From JALYRV01 sp036675475 (lineage in GTDB: Bacteria > Acidobacteriota > Vicinamibacteria > Vicinamibacterales > SCN-69-37), in contig JAKFEY010000036.1 in NCBI GenBank assembly GCA_036675475.1, positions 24,915 to 88,914 of the forward strand: a stretch of 64,000 bases of DNA, given 5' to 3'. A program made the translations under genes and the position numbers. This document shows, piece by piece, positions 51,185-59,606 of this stretch (its first letter is position 1; each line of letters starts with the position of its first letter). The notes beneath the pieces are model-generated. The model was not told the origin of the DNA. It ran no database searches and worked only from the letters and a program-made list of their open reading frames with translations.

Positions 51185-52526
51185 GGAGGCCGAACTTTTC
51201 GATGCGGTAGCGCACCTGATCGCGGTTGAGGCCGAGCAGCTGGCCGGCGTGCGTCTGGTTGCCGTCGGCGCGCGCGAGCGCCTGCAGCAGCAGCTGCTTT
51301 TCGACATCTTCGAGGTCCACGCCCTGCGCGGGCAGCTCGAACAGCGCCGGCGTCGCGGCGCCGCCGATGAGCGTGAAGTCGGACGCCTCGAGCCTGTCGC
51401 CGCGCGCGAGCAGCATGGCGCGCTCGACGACATTGCGCATCTCGCGGACGTTGCCGGGCCAGTGGTACTTTTCGAGCAGGCCGATGGCCTCGGCCGTGAT
51501 GCCCTTGATCTTCTTCTTGAACTCGCGGTTGAAGTTGTCGATGTAGTACCGCGCCAGCAGCGGAATGTCGCCGGTGCGCTCGCGCAGCGGCGGCAGCACG
51601 ATGGGCATCACCTGCAGGCGGTAGTAGAGATCCTCACGGAACCTGCCTTCCTTCACGCCCTGCTCGAGGTTGCGGTTGGTCGCCGCAATCACGCGCACGT
51701 TGACCCGGATGTCGGACAGGCCGCCGACGCGCTTGAAGGTCTTCTCCTCGAGAAAGCGCAGCAGCTTGGCCTGCAGGGCCGGCGTCATCTCGCCGATCTC
51801 GTCGAGGAACACCGTGCCGTCGTTCGCGGTTTCGAGGAGGCCGCGCTTCTGCTGGCGGGCGTCGGTGAACGCGCCGCGCTCGTGGCCGAACAATTCGCTT
51901 TCGAGCAGCTGTTCGGGCAGGGCCGAGCACGTGATGTTGACGAACGGGCGCGTCGCGCGGTCGCTGTTGTAGTGCAGTACCTTTGCGGCGAGATCCTTGC
52001 CGGTGCCCGTTTCGCCGGTGAGCAGGACGGTCGACGCGGGGCTGTCGGCGATGCGCGCAATCAGATCTTTCATCGCCATCATCGCCGGGGAGTTGCCGAT
52101 GATCGCGTCGATGCGGTAGGTGTTGGTGCCCGACCCGCGCAGCGCCTTGATTTCGCGCCGCAGGCGGCTGGTCTCGAGCGCCTTCTCGACGAGCATGGCC
52201 ACCTCGTCGACGTTGAACGGCTTGTTCGCGTAGTGATACGCGCCGAGCTTCATCGCCTCGACGGCGCCTTCGATGGTGGAGAACGCGGTGAGCATGATGA
52301 CCAGCGCGTCGGGGTCCTGATCGCGCAGCCATCGCAGCACGGAGAAGCCGTCGCCGTCGGGCAGCTTGTAGTCGAGCAGCACGAGATCGGTGCCCGGCGC
52401 CAGTTCGCGCGCGTCGGCCGCCGTGCCGGCCTCGAGCACTTCGTACTCCTCCCGCGCGAGCCGTTCCTTGAGCGACCACCGCACGAGCGGCTCATCGTCG
52501 ACGACGAGTATCGTGGCCTTTGCCAT
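51168..52526 (-). CDS. NtrC-family sigma-54-dependent response regulator
   Basis: 452 residues. REC domain with Asp in LVLLDYKLPD, Thr in MLTAFS and Lys in NKPFN. The AAA+ domain has Walker A GETGTGKD, the sigma-54-contact loop GAFTDA (variant of GAFTGA), and Walker B FLDEIGEM. C-terminal Fis-type HTH (NQTHAGQLLGLNRDQVRYRIEKFG). When phosphorylated it should drive open-complex formation at -24/-12 promoters; four are found in the window. Its start is 11 bases from the divergent kinase gene, so both promoters must lie in coding sequence. Confidence 0.95.
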   Translation of the reverse strand: MAKATILVVDDEPLVRWSLKERLAREEYEVLEAGTAADARELAPGTDLVLLDYKLPDGDGFSVLRWLRDQDPDALVIMLTAFSTIEGAVEAMKLGAYHYANKPFNVDEVAMLVEKALETSRLRREIKALRGSGTNTYRIDAIIGNSPAMMAMKDLIARIADSPASTVLLTGETGTGKDLAAKVLHYNSDRATRPFVNITCSALPEQLLESELFGHERGAFTDARQQKRGLLETANDGTVFLDEIGEMTPALQAKLLRFLEEKTFKRVGGLSDIRVNVRVIAATNRNLEQGVKEGRFREDLYYRLQVMPIVLPPLRERTGDIPLLARYYIDNFNREFKKKIKGITAEAIGLLEKYHWPGNVREMRNVVERAMLLARGDRLEASDFTLIGGAATPALFELPAQGVDLEDVEKQLLLQALARADGNQTHAGQLLGLNRDQVRYRIEKFGLHGHTR

Positions 52527-52537
52527 ACTGCGCTAGC

Positions 52538-53974
52538 ATGGCACAGCGAATGCCATTTCGGACCACCGCGCGCCGCGACCGCATGCTGGTGCTCACGGCC
52601 GCGCTGCTGTCGGCCGCCATCTTCCTGCTCGACCTGCTGCTGCCGCTCGGCACCATCGCCGGGATGCTCTACATCTTCGTCATCCTCATCGGGCTCTGGG
52701 TCCGGGCACCGCACTATCCGGCGGCGGCCGCCGCCGCCTCCACGGCCCTGCTGATGGCGGATACCGTGCTCAACTGGACGGAGCAGCCGCCGGCCATCAT
52801 CTTCTTCAACCGGCCGCTGATGGTGCTGATCTTCTGGGTGACCTGGGGACTCGTGGTGCGCTACGCGCGCATCGAGCGCGCGGCCGAGGACCAGGTGCGG
52901 CAGCTCGCGGATCTGAAATACGCGCTCGATCAGTCGGCCATCGTGGCAACCACGGATGTGCGGGGGCGGATTACCTACGTCAACGACAAGTTCTGCGAGA
53001 TCTCGAAATATACGCGGGAGGAGCTGATCGGGCAGGACCACCGCATCGTCAACTCCGGGGCGCATTCGAAGGAGTTCTTCCGCGATCTGTGGCGCACCAT
53101 TTCACAGGGGCGCGTCTGGCACGGCGAGATTCTCAATCGCGCGAAGGACGGGTCGGCGTACTGGGTCGACACCACGATCGTGCCGTTCGTCGACGAGCGG
53201 AATCATCCGTATCAGTACACCGCCATTCGCGCCGACATCACGCAGCGCAAGCAGATGGAGGCCCGGATGCGCGAGCAGGCCACGCTGGCGCGCGTCGGCC
53301 AGATGGCGGCCGTGGTCGCGCACGAAGTGCGCAACCCGCTGGCCGGCATCAAGGGCGCGATGCAGGTGCTGGCGGCGCGGCGGCCGGAGGGCGACAGCGA
53401 AGGCCCGGTGATGCGCGACATCATCGCCAGGGTCGATTCGCTGAGTGAGTTGATCAACGATCTGCTCGTGTTCGCGCGGCCCATCACGCCGCGCATGGCC
53501 GCCGTGCCGGTGCGCGGGCTGATCGAGGATGCGGTGAGCGCCGCGCGGCGCGATCCCGCCGCGGCGAACATCGCGATCGACGTCCAGGCGCCGGCTGACA
53601 CGATCGAGGCCGACCCCGAGCTGATCAAGGCGATGCTGCTGAACCTGCTGCTCAACAGCGCGCAGGCGATGAAAGGGGAAGGGCGCATCGAGGTCAGCGC
53701 GACGGCGTCGACGCACGAGGTGCGCATTGCGGTGCGCGACCACGGGCCGGGCATCCCCGACAGTGTGGCGGCGCAGATGTTCGAGCCATTCTTTACGACC
53801 AAGACGCGTGGCGGCGGCCTCGGGCTCGCGATTGCGCGGCGCACCGCGGAGCTGCACGGCGGCTCGCTCACGCACCGCACGCCGCCGGGCGGCGGCGCTG
53901 AAATGATCGTGGCGCTGGCGGCGCGGCCGCGCGTCGCTCCCGCCTCACGCCTCGCCGACGAGCACGGGGAATAA
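52538..53974 (+). CDS. PAS-domain NtrB-like sensor histidine kinase
   Basis: 478 residues: N-terminal membrane helices (MLVLTAALLSAAIFLLDLLLPLG, LYIFVILIGLWVRA, PLMVLIFWVTWGLVV), PAS domain (ALDQSAIVATTDVRGRITYVNDKFCEISKYTREELIG, about 135-240), H-box VVAHEVRNPLAGIKGAM, N-box LLLNSAQAM, ATP lid DHGPGIPDSV, GGGLGLAIARRTA. It should phosphorylate the divergent NtrC-type regulator. The signal is unknown; PAS may bind heme or sense redox. ATG at 52538 is chosen over a TTG within the divergent gene. Confidence 0.94.
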   Translation: MAQRMPFRTTARRDRMLVLTAALLSAAIFLLDLLLPLGTIAGMLYIFVILIGLWVRAPHYPAAAAAASTALLMADTVLNWTEQPPAIIFFNRPLMVLIFWVTWGLVVRYARIERAAEDQVRQLADLKYALDQSAIVATTDVRGRITYVNDKFCEISKYTREELIGQDHRIVNSGAHSKEFFRDLWRTISQGRVWHGEILNRAKDGSAYWVDTTIVPFVDERNHPYQYTAIRADITQRKQMEARMREQATLARVGQMAAVVAHEVRNPLAGIKGAMQVLAARRPEGDSEGPVMRDIIARVDSLSELINDLLVFARPITPRMAAVPVRGLIEDAVSAARRDPAAANIAIDVQAPADTIEADPELIKAMLLNLLLNSAQAMKGEGRIEVSATASTHEVRIAVRDHGPGIPDSVAAQMFEPFFTTKTRGGGLGLAIARRTAELHGGSLTHRTPPGGGAEMIVALAARPRVAPASRLADEHGE

Positions 53975-53991
53975 TCCGCGGCGCGCGGATT
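53973..53991. promoter_or_regulatory. Dyad at end of kinase gene
   Basis: AATCCGCG and CGCGGATT, perfect 8-bp arms around GCG, beginning in the kinase stop codon. Its centre is about 119 bases before the predicted YceI start, and GGATTTTCC follows. It may be a terminator or an enhancer site. Confidence 0.45.
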
Positions 53992-54040
53992 TTCCCGCGC
54001 GAGCCGCCCGCCGCGCGACCAGCCAGGAATCCGCGTTTCC

Positions 54041-54058
54041 TCGAAATCAGGCCTGAAT
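54041..54058 (+). promoter_or_regulatory. Upstream element shared with the small-RNA promoter
   Basis: TCGAAATCAGGCCTGAAT, one mismatch from 17940-17957. It precedes the YceI sigma-54 promoter by 17 bases. Confidence 0.55.
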
Positions 54059-54074
54059 GCGCAAAATCTGCGCG

Positions 54075-54090
54075 CGGCATACCTGTTGCC
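54075..54090 (+). promoter_or_regulatory. Sigma-54 promoter of the yceI operon
   Basis: CGGCATACCTGTTGCC: GG at 54076-54077 and GC at 54088-54089, 12 apart. It is in the correct orientation, 56 bases from start site (54101) to the yceI ATG. Confidence 0.75.
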
Positions 54091-54156
54091 CTATGGAGGT
54101 CGAAACGTCCGGCGCGAACGCGCCGCCATCATTCGATTCATCCGAGGGAGAGCGTC

Positions 54157-54747
54157 ATGAAATCAGTTGTTCTGCTTGCCGCGGCCGCCGTCGCGGCGTC
54201 CGTTGCGGCCGTCGCGGCCCAGCCCGCCGCGCTGAAAATCGCGAGCGCGAAAGTCACCATCACCGGCACGACCAACGTGCACGGCTACACCGCGTCGACA
54301 TCCACCGTCCGCCTGAGCGGCGTGAAGCTCGGCACGTTCGACGGCGACCTGTGGTCGCTCACGCAGCAGCCCGCGCTGGTCGAGGCGTTCGAAGTCGCGA
54401 TTCCGTCGGTCAGCCTGAAGTCGCCGAAGGACGGCATCGACAAGAACATGCACAAGGCGCTCAAGGCGGACAAGTTCGCCGAGATCACCTTCCGCACCAG
54501 GTCCATCGCGAAGAATGGCGCCGGCCTGCGCGCGACCGGCACGCTCACCATTGCCGGCGTGTCGAAGGACGTCACGTTCGACCTCGCGGTGCAGCGCAGC
54601 GGCTCGAACCTCTCGGTGATTGGCGACGTGCCGCTGTTGATGACCGACTACGGCATCACGCCCCCGAAAGCCATGATGGGCATGATGCGCACCGATCCGA
54701 AGGTCACCATCCGCCTCGAGCTCGTGCTCGCGGCGGCCGTGAGCTAA
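54157..54747 (+). CDS. YceI-family periplasmic lipid-binding protein
   Basis: 196 residues: signal peptide (KSVVLLAAAAVAASVAAVAA) and the YceI fold (TTNVHGYTASTSTVRLSGVKLG…IDKNMHKALKADKFAEITFRTRS…TLTIAGVSKDVTFDLAVQ). YceI proteins bind polyisoprenoid or other lipids in the periplasm and respond to base or osmotic stress. ATG has GAGGGAGAG. First gene of an operon with the SRPBCC gene two bases after its stop. Confidence 0.92.
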   Translation: MKSVVLLAAAAVAASVAAVAAQPAALKIASAKVTITGTTNVHGYTASTSTVRLSGVKLGTFDGDLWSLTQQPALVEAFEVAIPSVSLKSPKDGIDKNMHKALKADKFAEITFRTRSIAKNGAGLRATGTLTIAGVSKDVTFDLAVQRSGSNLSVIGDVPLLMTDYGITPPKAMMGMMRTDPKVTIRLELVLAAAVS

Positions 54748-54749
54748 CC

Positions 54750-55292
54750 ATGACCCGCTTCTTCCTCGTCCTCTTCGCGATGGCCGTCACGGCGACGGCG
54801 GCGGCCCAGACGCCGCCGCCCACCGTATCGGTGCGGGAAATCGCCGGAGCGTATGCGGTGGAAGCGCGCTTCGAGGTGGCCGCGCCGGCCGCCATCGTCC
54901 GCCAGGTGCTGACCGACTATGCGGGCATCCCGCGCTTCATGCCCGACGTGCGCACGAGCGTCGTGCGGCGCCGCGCGGGGGATGCGGTGGTGGTGGAGCA
55001 GGAGGCGGAGTCGAAGTTCCTGCTGTTCTCCAAGAAGGTGCACCTGGTGCTCGACGTGCTGGAGGGGGAGCGGGTGATCACGTTCCGCGACCTTTGCGGC
55101 AAGAGCTTCGACCGCTATGAAGGGCAGTGGACGCTCACCGGCGATGGCCCGGCCATCACCGTGGTCTACACACTCACGGCCGATCCGTCGTTCGCGGTGC
55201 CGGCCTCCGTGCTGAAGCGGCTTCTCGAGCGCAATGCCCGGCAGACCATCGACCATCTTCGTGCGGAGGCCGCGCTGCGCGCGGCCCGCTGA
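54750..55292 (+). CDS. Secreted SRPBCC/START-like protein
   Basis: 180 residues: signal peptide (TRFFLVLFAMAVTATAAAQ) then a polyketide-cyclase/START domain (RFEVAAPAAIVRQVLTDYAGIPRFMPDVRTSVV…VHLVLDVLEGERVITFRDLCGKSFDRYEGQWTL). It probably carries a lipid or other hydrophobic ligand in the periplasm. Directly follows yceI and is likely cotranscribed from its sigma-54 promoter. Confidence 0.87.
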   Translation: MTRFFLVLFAMAVTATAAAQTPPPTVSVREIAGAYAVEARFEVAAPAAIVRQVLTDYAGIPRFMPDVRTSVVRRRAGDAVVVEQEAESKFLLFSKKVHLVLDVLEGERVITFRDLCGKSFDRYEGQWTLTGDGPAITVVYTLTADPSFAVPASVLKRLLERNARQTIDHLRAEAALRAAR

Positions 55293-55310
55293 TCGAAACC
55301 GAGGCTCGTC

Positions 55311-55517
55311 ATGCCGTTTCTCCGTTTCATGCACACGCCGGCGGGTCGCACGCTGCGCATCATTGCCGGACTTCTGCTGCTGGTCTACGGCACGCTGTCG
55401 CCGACGCTGCTGGGCATCGTGGCCATGATGGCCGGCGTGGCGTCCATCGTGACCGGGCTGACGCGGCTGCCGAAGCTGCCGCCGGCGCCGCCGCGCCCGC
55501 GCGAGCATTCGCGATGA
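55311..55517 (+). CDS. Small inner-membrane protein (DUF2892-like)
   Basis: 68 residues with two helices (GRTLRIIAGLLLLVYGTL, LLGIVAMMAGVASIVTGLT) and a proline-rich tail. It resembles the DUF2892/YgaP-type membrane anchor. Its stop overlaps the following Usp start (ATGA). Function unknown. Confidence 0.7.
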   Translation: MPFLRFMHTPAGRTLRIIAGLLLLVYGTLSPTLLGIVAMMAGVASIVTGLTRLPKLPPAPPRPREHSR

Positions 55518-56509
55518 GCGGGCCCGCCATTCTCTGCCCGGTCGACTTCTCGGACGCGTCGCGCGGGGCGCTGCGCTACGGCGCGGTGATCGCGCGGCAC
55601 TTCGGATCGCGCCTGGTGGTGCTGACGGCCACCGATCCCCTGCTCGCCGAGGCAGCGTCAATCGAGACGAGCGCGGCGGCCTTCACGACCGCGACCCTGA
55701 GCGCGCTGCGGCGATTCGCCGGCGAGACGATTGACGGCGGCACGCCGGCCGTCGCGATGGCCTTCGATGCCGCCGTCGGGAAGGCGGACGCCGCGATCCT
55801 GCGCGGCGCGGGCGCGCACCGCGCGGCTCTGATCGTCATGAGCTCGCACGGCCTCACCGGCTTCCGCAAGATGTTCTTTGGATCGACCACCGAGCGCGTG
55901 CTGCGGGAGACGCGCGTGCCCGTGCTGGTGGTGCCCGGCGACGATCGGGGCCCGATCGACCAGTCCGACCTCGCGCGGCGCATCCGGCGCGTCCTGCTGC
56001 CGGTGCCGCTCGCCGAGACGCCGGGCGCGCCGCTGGCCATCACGCGCGGCATCGCCGAGGCGCTGACGGCGTCGGTGCTGCTGCTGCACGTGGTGGAGCC
56101 GCTCCGCTCCGTGCTCACGCATGGCGAACCGTACATCGCGACAGTCGAGCGCGAGCGGCGCCTGCGCGCCGAAAGCGCGCTCGAGCGGATCGCCGCGCTT
56201 CCTGGTGCCGCACCGATTGAGACGCTGCTCGCGTACGGCGAACCGTCCGAGGAAATCGTGAAGGTCGCGCGCGATCGCCGCGTGGGCGTGATCGTGATGG
56301 GGCTTCAGAGCAGCCGCGAAGGCGGCCGCCGCATCGGATCGGTGACCTATCGCGTGCTGTCGGCGGCCGGCTGCCTGGTGCTGGCGCTGCCGGCCGCGGC
56401 GCGCCGCGCGGCGGCGGGGAATTTTTCCGGAAGCGCGAAAAAAGCCGCGCGCGCCCAGCGCGGCAGAAATCAAAAACAAACGAAATCACTGAGGCAATCA
56501 GCGAAATAA
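55514..56509 (+). CDS. Tandem universal stress protein
   Basis: 331 residues with two Usp domains (PAILCPVDFSDASRGALRYG… and RRIRRVLLPVPLAETPGAPLAI…), nucleotide loops SSHGLTGFRKMFFGSTTERVL and GLQSSREGGRRIGSVTYRVL. The C-terminal 30 residues are basic and low-complexity (SAKKAARAQRGRNQKQTKS) and lie over the upstream region of the porin sigma-54 promoter. It overlaps the small membrane protein by ATGA, and is likely part of the yceI operon. Confidence 0.88.
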   Translation: MSGPAILCPVDFSDASRGALRYGAVIARHFGSRLVVLTATDPLLAEAASIETSAAAFTTATLSALRRFAGETIDGGTPAVAMAFDAAVGKADAAILRGAGAHRAALIVMSSHGLTGFRKMFFGSTTERVLRETRVPVLVVPGDDRGPIDQSDLARRIRRVLLPVPLAETPGAPLAITRGIAEALTASVLLLHVVEPLRSVLTHGEPYIATVERERRLRAESALERIAALPGAAPIETLLAYGEPSEEIVKVARDRRVGVIVMGLQSSREGGRRIGSVTYRVLSAAGCLVLALPAAARRAAAGNFSGSAKKAARAQRGRNQKQTKSLRQSAK

Positions 56510-56514
56510 CGCTT

Positions 56515-56530
56515 TGGCACAGTGCGTGCC
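56515..56530 (+). promoter_or_regulatory. Sigma-54 promoter of the porin gene
   Basis: TGGCACAGTGCGTGCC: GG at 56516-56517 and GC at 56528-56529, 12 apart; start predicted at 56541. A GGAATTTTTCC dyad lies at 56418-56428, about 118 bases before the start. Confidence 0.75.
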
Positions 56531-56553
56531 CTTAGAGAGAGACGAAAGGACCC

Positions 56554-57981
56554 ATGACCATGACTCGCACACTTCGCACCGCCCTCACTCTCGGCCTCAC
56601 GCTGGGTGTTGGCGCTCCGGCGCTCGCGCAGCAGCCGGCCACCACGCCGCAGGACTGGATCGCCCAGCTGCCCGCGGTCACGTTGCAGGCCCCGCAGGCG
56701 ACAGAGGACAAGGCCGCCGCGCCGGCCGAGCCGTCGAAGGCGGCGCCGTCGCTGGATCGCAAGATCGGCATTCAGTACATCCGGCCGCAGGACGCGCGCG
56801 GCCTGAACATCTTCGAGACGTCGAAAGTGGCCGGCGCCGATTTCGACGGCTTCCGCGTCGACTGGGGCGCGGCCTTCACGACGCAGGTGCAGGACCTGTC
56901 GCACAGCAACACCTCCGCGCCGGTGCTCGTCAACGGCGTGAACACCAACAAGCTGCAGGACATCGGCTTCGGGTTCAACAACTCGACGGCGAACCTGTAC
57001 CTGCACAGCCAGCTCGCGCCCGGCATGCGCGTGCAGCTGAGCATGTATCTCTCGTCGCGCCACCACAACGAGGCGTGGGTGAAGGACGGCTACCTGCAGA
57101 TGGACGAGTCGCCCATCGAGTTCCCGCCCCTCCAGGCGCTGATGCAGTACCTGACCATCAAGGTCGGCCACATGGAGATCAACTACGGCGACGCGCACTT
57201 CCGCCGCAGCGACAACGGCAACGCGATGTTCAATCCGTTCGTCGGCAACTACATCCTGGACGCCTTCACGACCGAAATCGGCGCCGAAGTCTACGTCAAG
57301 GCGAAGAACGTCATCGCGATGGGCGCGGTGACCGGCGGGGAGGTGCGCGGCACGGTCACGGTGCCGAACAAGCGCGGCCCGGCCTTCATCGGCAAACTCG
57401 GCTACGACCGGCAGATCAACGACGACGTGCGCGTGCGCCTCACGGGATCGGCCTACAAGGCGAACAAGTCCAACAGCAACACGCTGTATGCGGGCGACCG
57501 CGCGGGCTCGCGCTTCTACTGGGTGATGGAGAACACGGCGGCCTCCGAGACGGCGCAGTTCCGCTCGGGCCTGTGGAATCCCGGCTTCTCGAACGAAGTC
57601 ACCGCGCTGCAGGTCAACCCGTTCGTGAAAGTGCGGGGCCTCGAGGTGTTCGGCGTCATCGAGCGCGCGGAAGGCCGCGCGTCGACGGAAGCGGCCGACC
57701 GCACCTGGACGCAGTTCGCGGTCGACGCGGTGTATCGGTTCCTCCCCGGCGAGAAGCTCTTCGTCGGCGGGCGCTACAACACCGCGAAGGGCGACGTGCT
57801 GAACGTCCAGAACGAAGTAAGCGTCGACCGCTACGAGGTTGGCGGCGGCTGGTTCGTGACGCCCGCGGTGCTCGCGAAGCTGGTCTACGTCAACCAGAAG
57901 TACAACGACTTCCCGGCGACCAGCATCTACAACGGCGGCAGGTTCAAGGGCTTCATGATGGAAGGCGTCATCGGCTTCTAA
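56554..57981 (+). CDS. Outer-membrane porin, beta-barrel
   Basis: 475 residues: signal peptide, a helical/Pro-rich segment (about 25-70), and a barrel with alternating strands ending in terminal Phe (…MMEGVIGF). Blocks (FRVDWGAAFTTQVQDLSHS, VKVGHMEINYGDAHFRRSDNG) resemble OprP/porin-like families. It should let small solutes cross the outer membrane. It has its own sigma-54 promoter and a strong terminator. Confidence 0.85.
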   Translation: MTMTRTLRTALTLGLTLGVGAPALAQQPATTPQDWIAQLPAVTLQAPQATEDKAAAPAEPSKAAPSLDRKIGIQYIRPQDARGLNIFETSKVAGADFDGFRVDWGAAFTTQVQDLSHSNTSAPVLVNGVNTNKLQDIGFGFNNSTANLYLHSQLAPGMRVQLSMYLSSRHHNEAWVKDGYLQMDESPIEFPPLQALMQYLTIKVGHMEINYGDAHFRRSDNGNAMFNPFVGNYILDAFTTEIGAEVYVKAKNVIAMGAVTGGEVRGTVTVPNKRGPAFIGKLGYDRQINDDVRVRLTGSAYKANKSNSNTLYAGDRAGSRFYWVMENTAASETAQFRSGLWNPGFSNEVTALQVNPFVKVRGLEVFGVIERAEGRASTEAADRTWTQFAVDAVYRFLPGEKLFVGGRYNTAKGDVLNVQNEVSVDRYEVGGGWFVTPAVLAKLVYVNQKYNDFPATSIYNGGRFKGFMMEGVIGF

Positions 57982-58017
57982 CCGAGGGGTAGGCCGGGAC
58001 TTCAGTCCCGGCGCTCA

Positions 58018-58051
58018 CGCGGGGCGCCACCGGGCGCCCCGCGTTTTGTTT
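58018..58051 (+). terminator. Rho-independent terminator after the porin
   Basis: GC stem GCGGGGCGCC / GGCGCCCCGC with a four-base loop then GTTTTGTTT. An additional perfect GCCGGGACT/AGTCCCGGC hairpin is just before it (57993-58012). Confidence 0.85.
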
Positions 58052-58059
58052 AATGCCGG

Positions 58060-59247
58060 CTAGAGCGAGCGCAGGAACGCCAGCAGCGCCAGCCGCATCG
58101 ACGGATCGAGCCGCTCGAACTCGCGGCGCGCGCCTTCCGCCTCGCCGCCATGCCGCCGAATGGCATCCTCGATCGTGACCGCGCTGCCGTCGTGCAGCAG
58201 CGGACGCCGGAACCGCAGGCCCCACAGCGCAGGCGTGCGAATCTCGAGATCGGTCGCGGCCCCCTGGGGGATGCCGTCGCCGGTGCCGATGTCGTGCAGC
58301 AGCAGATCGGAGAAGAGCGGCACGAGCACGTTGTTGAAGAAGGGCCGCGCGCTCGGGCCCGTGCGCAGCGCCGGGCGGTGGCACGTCGCGCAGCCTGCGG
58401 CGGCAAACACCTGCTCGCCGGCCTGCTCCGGCGCGCCTACGGGGCCGCGTGGCAGCGGCGCGAGGAAGCGCATGAACGACGCGAAGTTGTCGATGCCGCG
58501 CCGGCCCGTGCGGCGGTCGCGCACGTCCTCGGGATCGGGGAACGGATCGCACAGCCGAATCTGCTCGGGCCGGATGCCGAACGCCACCTCGGTGGGGAAG
58601 ATGTCGTTGGTGATCCCCATCTCGTTGCGGTACGCGTCGGCACCAAACGTGATCAGCGTCGCGTGCTGCGCCTTCCAGCCGAAGCGGCCGACACGGATCC
58701 GCCCCGTGTCGATGTCGCGGACGATGGCGGCGCGGCCGCTGACGCCGTCGCGGTCGCGATCGAGCGGATCTTCGAGCGCGATGATGGCCTCGTCATCGAT
58801 GGCCTCGACCAGGCCGGCGCCGAACAGCGGGATCGGCGCGCGGCGCGCCACGATCGTGGCCTGATCCGGAATGCCGGGCTGGCAGCCATGTGTCGGCGTC
58901 GAGAACAGGTGCATCAGCGTTTCGCCCGTCGGGTCGAATGTCTTGAACACGCCGCTGGCGTCGCGGTAGCCGGCGCGGACCTCGAGAATCAGGCCTCCGC
59001 CGCCGATAGCGGGCACGTTGTGGCAGACCGCGCAGCTCGTGCCGTTGAACGCGGGGCCGAGTCCTTCCTCCGCGGTTTCGACTTCCAGAAAGTCATCGAG
59101 CCCGAGGCGGAACTCCGAAAACTCGGATGGCGCGAGGCCCGCGAGTGGACCGCCGGCGCCGGCCGGCCGATCCTGCGCGCGCACGGCGATGGCGATGGCG
59201 AGCGGCAGCGCAAGAGCGGCGATGCCGGCAGCGCGGCGGGCGGTCAT
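58060..59247 (-). CDS. DUF1111 di-heme oxidoreductase
   Basis: 395 residues: signal peptide, two heme sites CAVCHN (about 75) and CATCHR (about 295), and the DUF1111 blocks GFGLVEAIDD…IGRFGWKAQHATL, FNNVLVPLFSDLLLHDIGTG and RTPALWGLRFRRPLLHDG. This family is called thiol oxidoreductase but activities vary. It is periplasmic. ATG overlaps the stop of the CuA protein by ATGA. Confidence 0.92.
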   Translation of the reverse strand: MTARRAAGIAALALPLAIAIAVRAQDRPAGAGGPLAGLAPSEFSEFRLGLDDFLEVETAEEGLGPAFNGTSCAVCHNVPAIGGGGLILEVRAGYRDASGVFKTFDPTGETLMHLFSTPTHGCQPGIPDQATIVARRAPIPLFGAGLVEAIDDEAIIALEDPLDRDRDGVSGRAAIVRDIDTGRIRVGRFGWKAQHATLITFGADAYRNEMGITNDIFPTEVAFGIRPEQIRLCDPFPDPEDVRDRRTGRRGIDNFASFMRFLAPLPRGPVGAPEQAGEQVFAAAGCATCHRPALRTGPSARPFFNNVLVPLFSDLLLHDIGTGDGIPQGAATDLEIRTPALWGLRFRRPLLHDGSAVTIEDAIRRHGGEAEGARREFERLDPSMRLALLAFLRSL

Positions 59248-59606
59248 GGGCGGTCCTTCTCTTTCGGTGTCTTCACGACGATTTCGCCGCGCATGAAGTG
59301 ATGGCCGGCGCCGCACATGCGGCTGCATTCGAATCGCCAGGGCCCGTCGCCGTCGGCCTTGAAGCGCACGACCACTTCACCCTGCCCGCGCTTCGGGATT
59401 TCGACGTTGATGTCGGTGCCGGCTACCTTGAAGCCGTGCGCGGTGTCGGCGCTCGTCAGATGCAGCTCGATCTCTTCACCTGGCGCGACGGTGATGCGCG
59501 ACGGCGCGAAGTCGAACCGCTCGGCCTCGACTTGCACGATCCTGGGAGTCGATTGGAGAAAGAGAAAAAGGAGCAATGACTGGACAATGGAAAAGGAGCT
59601 GATCAT
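59244..59606 (-). CDS. CuA-type cupredoxin protein
   Basis: 120 residues: N-terminal anchor/signal (SIVQSLLLFLFLQS) then a cupredoxin fold with the full CuA motif FECSRMCGAGHHFMRG (CxxxC-x3-H-x2-M) and His in TAHGFKV. It resembles the soluble domain of cytochrome c oxidase subunit II and the C-terminus of NosZ, without the TM hairpin. Electron-transfer role likely with the di-heme oxidoreductase. It overlaps the porin stop (TAATG) and the oxidoreductase start. Confidence 0.87.
   Translation of the reverse strand: MISSFSIVQSLLLFLFLQSTPRIVQVEAERFDFAPSRITVAPGEEIELHLTSADTAHGFKVAGTDINVEIPKRGQGEVVVRFKADGDGPWRFECSRMCGAGHHFMRGEIVVKTPKEKDRP

Noticed and set aside
48665..51229. 854-codon plus-strand frame opposite the Pat-like gene
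   Set aside because: Shadow frame.
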